The notes under the pieces: model-generated
Databases searched by the model: none
Told to the model about the DNA's origin: nothing
The model's input: only the letters and a program-made list of their open reading frames with translations
Origin: Kineosporia succinea
GTDB taxonomy: Bacteria; Actinomycetota; Actinomycetes; Actinomycetales; Kineosporiaceae
Length of the DNA: 64,000 bases
Reading direction: 5' to 3'
NCBI RefSeq assembly: GCF_030811555.1
Contig: NZ_JAUSQZ010000001.1
Coordinates: 2,539,241 to 2,603,240, forward strand
Part shown: piece by piece, positions 18,255 to 26,124 of the stretch
Position numbering within the stretch: position 1 is the first letter of the stretch
Layout: each line of letters opens with the position of its first letter
Position numbers and translations under genes: made by a program

Positions 18255-20600
18255 ATGGAGGCGATCGACGAGATCGTTGCCGAGTTCCTGGTTGAGTCGC
18301 ACGAGAACCTTGACCAGCTCGACACCGATCTGCTCGCGCTGGAGCAGGACCCGACCTCTCGGGACCTGCTGGGTAGCGTCTTCCGCACCATCCACACGAT
18401 CAAGGGCACCAGCGGGTTCCTTGCGTTCAACAAGCTGGAGAAGCTCACCCACGTCGGTGAGAACCTGCTCAGCCGGATGCGTGACGGAAAGATCCAGCTG
18501 AACGAGGACCGGGCCAGCGCGCTGCTGGCCATGGTCGACGCAGTGCGCGGCCTGCTCTCGCACATCGAGGCCAGCGGCGGCGAGGGGGACGACGACCACA
18601 CCGAGCTCGTCGCCCGCCTGGGCCAGCTGCTCGAGGACGGCCCGATCGAGGCCCCGCCGCTCATCCCGGCCCAGGCCACCAGCCCCGAAACGGCTGAGGC
18701 CGAGCCGGTTGCCGAACCCGAGCCGGTGGCCGCTGCCCCGGAATCGGAACCGGCGCCGGAACCCGCGCCGGAACCCGCGCCCGCACCCACACCCGCGCCC
18801 GCCCCCGCCCCGGAACCCGCTGCGGAGAAGGCCAAGCCGGCTCCCGAGCCCGGTGAGGCCGGCGAGCACAAGCGCTCGGTCGTGGAGTCGTCGGTGCGCG
18901 TCGATGTCGAACTGCTCGACACGCTCATGCGAATGGTCGGCGAGCTCGTCCTGAGCCGCAACCAGCTCGTCTCCGAGCTGGACGAGCAGAACGACTCGGC
19001 CCTGGCCCGTTCCGCGCAGCGGCTCTCGCTGGTCACCAGCGAGCTGCAGGAGCAGGTCATGAAGACCCGTATGCAGCCGGTCGACACGGTCTGGTCCAAG
19101 CTCCCCCGGGTCGTCCGCGACCTGTCCCGCCAGCTCTCGCGCAACGTGCGCCTGGAGATGGAGGGCCGGGACACCGAACTCGACCGGAGCGTCCTCGAGG
19201 CCATCAAGGACCCGATGACGCACCTCGTCCGCAACGCGATCGACCACGGCATCGAGCCGCCGGACGTGCGGATCGGCAAGGGCAAGAACCCGGAAGGGGT
19301 TCTGACCCTGCGCGCCTACCACGAGGCGGGCCAGGTCCACCTCGAGATCATCGACGACGGCGCCGGAATCGACAAGGACATCGTCGGCCGCCGCGGCGTC
19401 GAGCGGGGTCTGGTCACCCAGGCCCAGCTCGAGAAGATGACGCCGCGCGAGATCAGCCAGATGATCTTCCTGCCCGGCTTCTCCACCGCGGCCAAGGTCA
19501 CCAACGTCTCCGGGCGTGGTGTCGGCATGGACGTGGTGAAGACCCGCATCGAGGGCATCGGCGGTTCCGTCGACGTCATCTCGAACAAGGGCGCCGGCTC
19601 TACGTTCCGCCTGACCATCCCGCTGACCCTGGCCATCATCCCGGCCCTCACCATCGGCTGCGCGGGTCACCGCTACGCCGTGCCCCAGGTGAGTGTGCTG
19701 GAGCTGGTGCGCCTTTCCGGTGAGCACGCCCGGGGCGGCATCGAGCACATCTCCGGTGCGCCGGTCTACCGCCTGCGTGGGGCCCTGCTCCCGCTGGTGC
19801 AGCTCGACGAGCAGCTCGGCCTGGTTCCGCCCGGCACCGCCAGCGGCGGTGGCCAGAACAACGACGGGCGGGGCGGATTCATCGTCGTGCTCCAGGCCGA
19901 GCAGCACCGCTTCGGCCTGGTGGTGGACGACGTGCTGGACACCCAGGAGATCGTGGTCAAGCCGCTCGGCCGGCACCTGAAGGCGCTCCCGATGTACCAG
20001 GGCGCCACCATTCACGGTGACGGCAGCGTGGTGCTCATTCTCGACGCCACCGCGATCGCCCGGCAGGCCGACGTGCTCTCCAACCCGGCGGGCGCGGCCA
20101 GCTCCGCGATCAACGAGGAGACCACGACGATCGACCCGGTGCTGGTGGTCGAACTGACCGGCGGACGTCGCACGGCGATCCCGCTGGACATGGTCACCCG
20201 CCTCGAGGAGATCCCGACCAAGACCATCGAGCGGGTCGGCGGACGCGAGGTGGTCCAGTACCGGGGCCACATCATGCCTCTCGTGCGCCTGGCCAGCCTG
20301 CTCGGCGCGTACGGCGAGGAGAACGACAACGAGCGCGTGCAGCTGGTGGTCTACACCCGCGGTGAGCGCAGCGTCGGCTTCGCGGTCGAGCGGATCATGG
20401 ACATCGCCACCGAGCGCGCGGGTTCCCGGTCCGACATCGACGACCACGCCCTGCTGGGCTCGATCGTCGTCGGCGACCGGGTGGTCGAGCTGCTCGACGT
20501 GCAGGCCGCGGTGCTCGCCGCCGACCCTGCTTTCTATCAGGACGACGCCGGCGCGACGACGATCGAAGAGCTCGGCTCCATGTACGAGGAGGCGCTGTGA
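18255..20600 (+). CDS. cheA: Chemotaxis histidine kinase CheA with two CheW-like domains
   Basis: 781 residues from ATG at 18255, preceded by GAAGGAGA at ideal spacing; an upstream in-frame start is ignored. CheA phosphorylates CheY and CheB in response to chemoreceptors. Domains in order: Hpt/P1 (about 1-110, phospho-acceptor His47 in FRTIHTIKGT), an acidic region and a Pro/Ala/Glu linker (about 140-205), P3 dimerisation (about 215-280), the HATPase domain (N-box LVRNAIDHGIE near 325-336, IIDDGAGID, GRGVGMDVV), then P5 (about 458-605), followed by a second CheW-like domain (about 626-755). No separate CheY-binding P2 domain is evident; the Pro/Glu linker takes its place. The tandem P5 arrangement is less usual and suggests an extra docking surface. 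It overlaps cheW by 4 bases. Confidence 0.95.
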   Translation: MEAIDEIVAEFLVESHENLDQLDTDLLALEQDPTSRDLLGSVFRTIHTIKGTSGFLAFNKLEKLTHVGENLLSRMRDGKIQLNEDRASALLAMVDAVRGLLSHIEASGGEGDDDHTELVARLGQLLEDGPIEAPPLIPAQATSPETAEAEPVAEPEPVAAAPESEPAPEPAPEPAPAPTPAPAPAPEPAAEKAKPAPEPGEAGEHKRSVVESSVRVDVELLDTLMRMVGELVLSRNQLVSELDEQNDSALARSAQRLSLVTSELQEQVMKTRMQPVDTVWSKLPRVVRDLSRQLSRNVRLEMEGRDTELDRSVLEAIKDPMTHLVRNAIDHGIEPPDVRIGKGKNPEGVLTLRAYHEAGQVHLEIIDDGAGIDKDIVGRRGVERGLVTQAQLEKMTPREISQMIFLPGFSTAAKVTNVSGRGVGMDVVKTRIEGIGGSVDVISNKGAGSTFRLTIPLTLAIIPALTIGCAGHRYAVPQVSVLELVRLSGEHARGGIEHISGAPVYRLRGALLPLVQLDEQLGLVPPGTASGGGQNNDGRGGFIVVLQAEQHRFGLVVDDVLDTQEIVVKPLGRHLKALPMYQGATIHGDGSVVLILDATAIARQADVLSNPAGAASSAINEETTTIDPVLVVELTGGRRTAIPLDMVTRLEEIPTKTIERVGGREVVQYRGHIMPLVRLASLLGAYGEENDNERVQLVVYTRGERSVGFAVERIMDIATERAGSRSDIDDHALLGSIVVGDRVVELLDVQAAVLAADPAFYQDDAGATTIEELGSMYEEAL

Positions 20601-21037
20601 CCCAGCTGTCCACGTTCCACGTCGGCTCCTACCTCTTCGGGGTGGAGGTCGCCCTGGTGCAGGAAGTCGTTCGCATGCAGGTGTTCACGCCGGTGCCGCT
20701 GTCCGGTCCCGAGGTCTCGGGACTGATCAACCTCCGGGGTGAGGTACTCACCGCCATCGACGTGCGGGCCCGTCTGGGCCTGCCGCCGAGCACCGGTGAG
20801 CGCCCGCAGGTGAACGTGGTGGTCCGCGTCGACGACGAGCCGGTCAGCCTGCTGGTCGACGAGATCGGCGGCGTGGTGGAAGTTTCGCAGATCCCGTTCG
20901 AGGGCACCCCCTCGACGGTCAATGCCAGGGTCGGGGCGCTGCTCACCGGCGCCTACACGTTGCCGGAGAAGCTGCTCCTGGCCCTGGACGCACGTGCCCT
21001 GCTGGCCTTCGACGAAAGTCGCTCCGCCGCTGCCTGA
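20597..21037 (+). CDS. cheW: Chemotaxis coupling protein CheW
   Basis: 146 residues from GTG at 20597, in a GTGA overlap with the cheA stop. It is a single CheW SH3-like double barrel: FHVGSYLFGVEVALVQEVV at the N-terminus, the conserved VSGLINLRGEVLTAIDVR around 45-62, and LLVDEIGGVVEV around 90-101. It links receptors to CheA at the inner face of the membrane. Length is normal for the family. Translation is probably coupled to cheA. Confidence 0.95.
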   Translation: MTQLSTFHVGSYLFGVEVALVQEVVRMQVFTPVPLSGPEVSGLINLRGEVLTAIDVRARLGLPPSTGERPQVNVVVRVDDEPVSLLVDEIGGVVEVSQIPFEGTPSTVNARVGALLTGAYTLPEKLLLALDARALLAFDESRSAAA

Positions 21038-21072
21038 CGGCGGCGGTGGAGGATGACTGAGGGGACGAGCCG

Positions 21073-21444
21073 ATGAAGGCTCTGGTGGTCGACGACTCGC
21101 GTGCCATGCGGTCGATCCTGACTCGGCAACTCGAGGCGCTCAGTTTCGACGTTGCCCAGGCGGTGGACGGACAGGACGCTCTCGATCTGCTCGGCACCGG
21201 CTACGTCCCCGAAGTCGCACTGGTGGACTGGAACATGCCGCGGATGGACGGACTGACCTTCATCAAGGCGGTTCGGGCCCGCGACGAGATGAGAAACGTG
21301 TCGCTGATGATGGTCACGACCGAGAGCGAGCACGGGAACATCGTCCGGGCCCTGGCAGCTGGAGCGCACGAGTACGTGATCAAGCCGTTCACCGCAGAGG
21401 TGATCGCCGAGAAACTCGCGCTCTTGGGATTGGTGGGGGTATGA
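21073..21444 (+). CDS. cheY: Chemotaxis response regulator CheY (copy 1)
   Basis: 123 residues from ATG at 21073, 35 bp after cheW. It is a stand-alone receiver domain with Asp7/Asp8 (VVDDSRAMR), phospho-acceptor Asp52 (ALVDWNMPRMDG), Thr82/Thr83 (MVTTE) and Lys104 (VIKPF). When phosphorylated by CheA it should bind the flagellar switch and bias rotation. It overlaps cheB by 4 bases (ATGA). A second receiver lies about 2.5 kb downstream. Confidence 0.93.
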   Translation: MKALVVDDSRAMRSILTRQLEALSFDVAQAVDGQDALDLLGTGYVPEVALVDWNMPRMDGLTFIKAVRARDEMRNVSLMMVTTESEHGNIVRALAAGAHEYVIKPFTAEVIAEKLALLGLVGV

Positions 21445-22559
21445 GCGGGTCACGCATCCGCGTTCTGATCGTTGACGACTCGGTGGTCATCCGCCGGTTG
21501 ATCAAGGAAATTCTTGACGCCGACAGCCGCATCGAGGTTGTCGGGGTCGCGCACAACGGCCAGGTGGCCCTCGGCAAGGTCGAGGAACTGAAGCCGGACG
21601 CGCTCACGATGGACATCGAGATGCCCGTCATGAACGGTGTCGAGGCGGTGCGGGCACTGCGGAAAACTCATCCGCGGCTGCCGATCGTGATGTTCTCGAC
21701 GCTGACCGAGCGCGGCGCGTCCGCGACCATGGACGCCCTCGCGGCGGGTGCCAGCGACTACGTCACGAAGCCGGCCAACGTCGGCAGCGTGATGGAGAGC
21801 CGGCAGAACATCAAGGACCAGCTGGTCCCGAAGCTGGTCGCGCTCACCGGTGCTCGCAAGCTGGTGGGGGCGCGGCCTGCGATGCCCCCGGCCCAGCCGC
21901 CGGTCGGGCAGTCGCGGGCCGGCGCCTCGGCCCGGCGTACGCAACCCTTCGGCCTGCTCGCGATCGGCAGCTCCACCGGTGGCCCGGACGCCCTGGCGAC
22001 CGTGCTGTCGGCGCTGCCCGGCGACCTGCCGGTGCCGGTCGTGATCACCCAGCACATGCCGCCGGTGTTTACGAAAATGCTGGCGCAGCGACTCGACTCG
22101 ACCTGCCGGCTGAGCATCAGCGAAGCGGTCGAGGGTGATGCGGTGGAGCGTGGCCGGGTGCTGATCGCCCCCGGTGGCCTGCACCTGGAGCTGAAGTCGC
22201 GCGGTACCGGGGTGTTCGTGCACCTGAGTGACGCCCCGCCGGAGAACTTCTGCCGTCCCGCGGTGGACGTGATGTTCCGGTCGGTGTCCGCGGTGTACCG
22301 GAACCGGGTCCTGGCCGTGGTCCTGACCGGGATGGGTCGCGACGGTGCCTCCGGCGCCGGGGTGATCCGCACGGCCGGCGGTGAGGTGTTCGCGCAGGAC
22401 GAGGCCAGCAGCGTGGTGTGGGGTATGCCCGGTGCCACGGTGATGGCCGGTCAGGCCGACCGGGTGGTGCCGCTCGAGCAGATGGCGTCCACGGTCGCCT
22501 CGGCGCTGGTTCAGAGTCAGGGAGCTTCACGGGCGGTGGCAGACGGAGTGCGGGCATGA
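21441..22559 (+). CDS. cheB: Chemotaxis protein-glutamate methylesterase CheB
   Basis: 372 residues from ATG at 21441, overlapping cheY by 4 bases. Receiver domain at about 6-125 with Asp58 (ALTMDIEMPVMNG) and Lys110 (YVTKP), a linker rich in Ala, Arg and Pro, then the methylesterase domain (about 168-360). The catalytic triad can be seen: Ser178 (IGSSTGGP), His205 (ITQHMPP) and Asp301 (GMGRDGA). It removes methyl groups from receptor glutamates and deamidates glutamines for adaptation. It overlaps the cheR start (ATGA). Confidence 0.96.
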   Translation: MSGSRIRVLIVDDSVVIRRLIKEILDADSRIEVVGVAHNGQVALGKVEELKPDALTMDIEMPVMNGVEAVRALRKTHPRLPIVMFSTLTERGASATMDALAAGASDYVTKPANVGSVMESRQNIKDQLVPKLVALTGARKLVGARPAMPPAQPPVGQSRAGASARRTQPFGLLAIGSSTGGPDALATVLSALPGDLPVPVVITQHMPPVFTKMLAQRLDSTCRLSISEAVEGDAVERGRVLIAPGGLHLELKSRGTGVFVHLSDAPPENFCRPAVDVMFRSVSAVYRNRVLAVVLTGMGRDGASGAGVIRTAGGEVFAQDEASSVVWGMPGATVMAGQADRVVPLEQMASTVASALVQSQGASRAVADGVRA

Positions 22560-23374
22560 CCTTGCTGGAAACGGATTTCACCTACGTCACCGGCATGGTC
22601 CGGCAGCGGAGTTCGATCGACCTGCAACCGGGCAAGGAGTACCTGGTCGAGTCCAGGCTCGCCCCGGTGGCGCGCAAGTTCGGCGACAAGGACGTCTCCG
22701 CCCTGGTTCTGCGGTTGCGCCGCAACGACCGGGCGGCGCAGGACGCGGTGATCGACGCGATGACCACGAACGAGACCTCGTGGTTCCGCGACCAGCACCC
22801 CTTCGACGCCTTCACGCGGCTCATGCTGCCGGAGGTGAAGAAGTTCGGCGGCCCGACCGTGAACATCTGGTCGGCTGCGTCTTCCAGTGGCCAGGAGGCG
22901 TATTCGCTGGCTCTGCTGCTGCTCGACTGGCTGCCGCTGAACCCGGGCAAGAGCGCCCGGATCCACGGCACCGACATCTCGCCGACCATGGTCGAGCGGG
23001 CCGCGGCCGGAAAATACAGTCAGCTCGAGATTAATCGCGGTATGCCGGTCAAGTACATGGTCAAGTACTTCGATCAGGTAGGGCGGGACTGGTTCGTCAA
23101 GCCGGAGGTCAAGGCCCTGACCAGCTTCCGGCAGGGCAACCTGGTGGCACCGCCGGTCGGCCTGCCGCAGATGGACATCGTGTTTCTCCGGAACGTGCTG
23201 ATCTACTTCGACCTGCCCACCAAGCGCCAGGTTCTCGCGAACGTGCGCAAGGTGTTGCGGCCCGGGGGATTTCTGGTGCTCGGTGGGGCCGAGAGCACCC
23301 TCACCCTGGACGAGCACTTCGTCCGGGTGGAAACCGACAAGGTAGTGATCTTCCGAAACGGAGGAGGGACATGA
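22556..23374 (+). CDS. cheR: Chemotaxis receptor methyltransferase CheR
   Basis: 272 residues from ATG at 22556 (a longer open frame upstream is ignored; this start overlaps the cheB stop as ATGA). The N-terminal helical domain runs to about residue 75. The SAM-binding domain has NETSWFRDQHPFDAF, IWSAASSSGQEAYSLAL and HGTDISPTMVERA, and the FLRNVLIYFD motif. It methylates receptor glutamates using S-adenosylmethionine, opposing CheB. Length is normal. Confidence 0.95.
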   Translation: MTLLETDFTYVTGMVRQRSSIDLQPGKEYLVESRLAPVARKFGDKDVSALVLRLRRNDRAAQDAVIDAMTTNETSWFRDQHPFDAFTRLMLPEVKKFGGPTVNIWSAASSSGQEAYSLALLLLDWLPLNPGKSARIHGTDISPTMVERAAAGKYSQLEINRGMPVKYMVKYFDQVGRDWFVKPEVKALTSFRQGNLVAPPVGLPQMDIVFLRNVLIYFDLPTKRQVLANVRKVLRPGGFLVLGGAESTLTLDEHFVRVETDKVVIFRNGGGT

Positions 23375-23907
23375 GCGTCTTCACCGACCTGGACGACGAC
23401 GTACGTGAAGAACTCGGTGTGATTCTCACGGACGTGTTTTCCTCCGTGCTCAAGGAGGAGGCGATCATCACCAACAACCAGCTGCCGGTCGGGCCCATGG
23501 CCCTGTCCAAGCTGGCGATCCACGACTTCTCCGACAAGAACGACGAGCAGTACGCGGTCATCGAGGTCCGGGTCGGCGAACGCCTGGCCCGGGTGATGGC
23601 CGCCCGGATGATGTCGATCAGCTCCCCCGGTCCGAGTGACCTGGTCGACGCCATCGCCGAGATCAGCAACATCGCCGGCGGAAACGTGAAGACACTCCTG
23701 TGCACTCACGCCCGCCTCTCGTTGCCGACGGCCGACATCGTCGACGACGAGCAGTTCGCCGAGGCCGAACCCACTGACGGCAGCACCTACGTCCGGGCCA
23801 TCGTGCTCGGCCACGTGGTCCAGCTCGCCATTCACCCCCAAGCCCCGGTGGCTGGCCTCCTCTGGCCGCCGGAGATCCACGACGCAACCCTGGAGCCCAC
23901 CTCATGA
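23371..23907 (+). CDS. CheX/CheC-like CheY-phosphate phosphatase
   Basis: 178 residues from ATG at 23371, overlapping cheR by 4 bases. The region DAIAEISNIAGGNVKTLL (about 93-110) holds the ExxN signature (Glu97, Asn100) followed by GGN, the active-site pattern of the CheC/CheX/FliY family, which dephosphorylates CheY-P. The rest fits the alpha/beta fold of CheX-type proteins, with one active site rather than the two found in CheC. It likely resets the signal made by CheA. It overlaps the second cheY by 4 bases, supporting a role with that receiver. Confidence 0.8.
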   Translation: MSVFTDLDDDVREELGVILTDVFSSVLKEEAIITNNQLPVGPMALSKLAIHDFSDKNDEQYAVIEVRVGERLARVMAARMMSISSPGPSDLVDAIAEISNIAGGNVKTLLCTHARLSLPTADIVDDEQFAEAEPTDGSTYVRAIVLGHVVQLAIHPQAPVAGLLWPPEIHDATLEPTS

Positions 23908-24269
23908 AGATCCTGGTAACTGACGACAGCAGAGCTATGCGGATGATCGTCATCCGGACCATGCGGCAGGCAGGTCTGGGGAAGAACGAGATCAAGGAGG
24001 CGGAGAACGGTCGACAGGGATTTGAGACCTGCAAAGACTTCAACCCCGACCTGATTCTGTCCGACTGGAACATGCCGGAGATGAACGGCATCGAGTTCCT
24101 CAAGGCGCTGCGGGCGAGCGGCAACACCACGCCGTTCTGCTTCGTCACCTCTGAGGGCTCGGACGAGATGCGCGAGCAGGCCCTGGCCGCGGGCGCTATC
24201 GGACTCATCGTCAAGCCCTTCACCGCGGAAGCATTCATGGACACACTCGGAACGGTGGTTTCAGCATGA
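23904..24269 (+). CDS. cheY: CheY-like response regulator (copy 2)
   Basis: 121 residues from ATG at 23904. Receiver residues are all present: Asp7/Asp8 (VTDDSRAMR), Asp54 (ILSDWNMPEMNG), Thr82/Ser83 (FVTSEGSD) and Lys104 (IVKPF). The sequence clearly differs from copy 1, so it is not a recent duplicate. It lies between two phosphatase-like genes and overlaps both by 4 bases. Which of the two receivers contacts the motor cannot be told from sequence; the other may be a phosphate sink or serve another output. Confidence 0.92.
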   Translation: MKILVTDDSRAMRMIVIRTMRQAGLGKNEIKEAENGRQGFETCKDFNPDLILSDWNMPEMNGIEFLKALRASGNTTPFCFVTSEGSDEMREQALAAGAIGLIVKPFTAEAFMDTLGTVVSA

Positions 24270-24754
24270 GCGTTCAGACCGAACAGTCGCCCCTCCCCAG
24301 CCGTCACGCGGTTCGTAACACCATCGAGGGTCTGGTCGGCCGTGACGTCGACCTCTCCGACGGTGTGGCCCCGCCGGCCAAGTCGACCAACATCGTCGCG
24401 GTGTACGTCACGGACCAGCTGAAGACGGCTGCCCTCGCGGTGATCGACCTGGAGTGCGCCGCGCGGATCGGCGGAGCCCTGGGCATGATTCCCCGTGGTG
24501 CGGTGGACGACTCGATCAAGGCGCGGGACCTGCCGAAGGACCTCGAGGAGAACTGCTACGAGGTTCTCAACGTGATGGCCTCGATCTTCAACGTGGCGAA
24601 CGCCCCGCACGTGCGTCTCTACGAGATGTACGCCCCGGGTTCGGTGGTTCCGGCTGACATCGCCGCCCTGGCTGCCACGGTGGGCAACCGGATGGACGTC
24701 AAGCTGAAGATCAGCGGCTACGGGGACGGGTCGCTCTCGATCGTCATCAAGTAA
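24266..24754 (+). CDS. Second CheC/CheX-family-like protein (tentative)
   Basis: 162 residues from ATG at 24266. After a variable N-terminus there is TAALAVIDLECAARIGGALG (about 54-73) and later LEENCYEVLNVMASIFN (about 93-109). The order of a hydrophobic strand, a helix and then an ExxN-containing helix (Glu99, Asn102) matches the CheC/CheX fold, but the following GG of active members is replaced by VMASIFN. It may be a divergent phosphatase or a catalytically inactive partner of cheY2. No signal peptide or membrane segment. Translation is coupled to cheY2 by ATGA overlap. Confidence 0.55.
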   Translation: MSVQTEQSPLPSRHAVRNTIEGLVGRDVDLSDGVAPPAKSTNIVAVYVTDQLKTAALAVIDLECAARIGGALGMIPRGAVDDSIKARDLPKDLEENCYEVLNVMASIFNVANAPHVRLYEMYAPGSVVPADIAALAATVGNRMDVKLKISGYGDGSLSIVIK

Positions 24755-24765
24755 AGACGAGACGA

Positions 24766-26067
24766 ATGGCGACATCGGACCCCGGATCTCCTTCCGAGGC
24801 CATGGCTGAAGCGCCGGTTCCCGTGGGTCTCCCGCGGGTGCCGGCGCAGACGCGCGTCCCGGCCGATGCGGTGCGGAACGTCAGGGTGGGCCGGCAGGGG
24901 CTGTACGACGCCCGCCGGACCCTCGTGGCCTACGAGGTGCTGTTCCACTCGGGCGAGAAGGACGTGAGCGACCGGGCGACGTCCCAGGTGATCGCGTCCA
25001 CCTTCGGCACGTTCGGGGTGGACCGGATCGCCGGGTCGCGTCCCGTCTTCATCAGTTTCACCCGCGCCTTCCTCACCGGGGTGATCCCGATCCCGGTCGA
25101 GCCGGCCGGTGTCGTGGTCGAGATCTCGGCGACGATGATGGTGGACGCGGAGCTGCTGGCGGGCGTCGAGGGGTTGCGGCACGACGGCTACCGGATCGCG
25201 CTGTGCGACTACCGGGGGCAGCCGGAGTGCTCGGCGCTGCTCGACCTCGTCGACTACGTGAAGGTCGACGTGCCCGCTCACCCCGGATGGCAGCTCGCCG
25301 AGCTGGCCGCCCGGGTCACCGAGCGCGGCCGCGACCTGATCGCGGGCGGGATCGAGGACGAGCCGACCCTGGCCCGGGTCCTCGAACTCGGCTTCGGCCT
25401 GTTCCAGGGCCCGCTGCTGGAGAAGCCGACCGTGCTGGAGCGTCGCACCCTGACGCCCACCCAGCTGGTCTGCGTCCGTCTGCTGCGGGAACTGGCCGAC
25501 CCGGAACTGGACATCATCCGGCTCGAACCCACGATCGGCAGTGACCCCGGCCTGGCGCTGCGGCTGCTGCGCACGGCCAACTCGGCCGCGTCCGGCACCA
25601 TGCGCCAGGTCTCGTCGCTGCGGCAGGCCCTGGTCATCATCGGCCCGCGCCGGCTGCGCTCGTGGGTGGTGCTGATCCTGCTGGAGGGGCCGTCGAACGC
25701 CTCCCCGGCGGACGGGTTGTGGAAGGTGCTCGCCCGGGCCTGCGCATGCCGGGTGCTCGCGCCGGACCCGGTCGACGACATGGCCTTCACCGTCGGCCTG
25801 CTGTCCGGGGCGGCGGAGCTGCTGGCGACGCCGCCGGAAGTGGTCGCCGAGGCGGCCGGGGTGAGCCGCGAGGTGCGGGACGCCCTGGTCAGCGGGCTGG
25901 GTGGGGCGGGGGCGGCGCTGCACGCCGTCCTGGCCCACGAGCGGGACGACGACGAGGGCATCGCGGCCACCGGCCTCGCGCCCTACGCCGTCTCGCACGC
26001 CTACCTGGAGTCGCTCAGCGAGTCGTTGCGCCTGGTCGAGGAGATCGCGGGCGTTTCGGACTCCTGA
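24766..26067 (+). CDS. Degenerate EAL plus HDOD signalling protein
   Basis: 433 residues from ATG at 24766, 11 bp after the preceding gene. After a Pro-rich start, residues about 38-240 resemble a degenerate EAL domain of the YuxH/CdgJ type: VGRQGLYDARRTLVAYEVLF (YEVLF in place of EALLR), IALCDYRG, VDYVKVDV and GIEDEPTLARVLELGFGLFQG. The metal-binding acidic set of active c-di-GMP phosphodiesterases is not complete, so catalysis is unlikely. Residues about 245-430 are an HDOD domain (IGSDPGLALRLLRTANSA, VSSLRQALVIIGPRRLRSW). Such EAL-HDOD proteins are known as non-enzymatic motility regulators. Its place at the end of the che operon supports that role here. The partner is unknown. Confidence 0.82.
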   Translation: MATSDPGSPSEAMAEAPVPVGLPRVPAQTRVPADAVRNVRVGRQGLYDARRTLVAYEVLFHSGEKDVSDRATSQVIASTFGTFGVDRIAGSRPVFISFTRAFLTGVIPIPVEPAGVVVEISATMMVDAELLAGVEGLRHDGYRIALCDYRGQPECSALLDLVDYVKVDVPAHPGWQLAELAARVTERGRDLIAGGIEDEPTLARVLELGFGLFQGPLLEKPTVLERRTLTPTQLVCVRLLRELADPELDIIRLEPTIGSDPGLALRLLRTANSAASGTMRQVSSLRQALVIIGPRRLRSWVVLILLEGPSNASPADGLWKVLARACACRVLAPDPVDDMAFTVGLLSGAAELLATPPEVVAEAAGVSREVRDALVSGLGGAGAALHAVLAHERDDDEGIAATGLAPYAVSHAYLESLSESLRLVEEIAGVSDS

Positions 26068-26077
26068 GGGTCTCCCC

Positions 26078-26124
26078 GCGCTCGCTCACGGTCGTTTGAG
26101 AGACTGACGACCGTGAGCGAGCGC
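26078..26124. repeat. Perfect 18-bp inverted repeat over the nadE start
   Basis: 26078-26095 and 26107-26124 are perfect reverse complements (core CGCTCGCTCACGGTCGT) around the loop TTGAGAGACTG. The nadE GTG start (26113) is in the 3' arm and the only purine-rich RBS-like bases (GAGAGAC) are in the loop. There is no T tract after the stem, so it does not look like a plain terminator. Confidence 0.8.
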
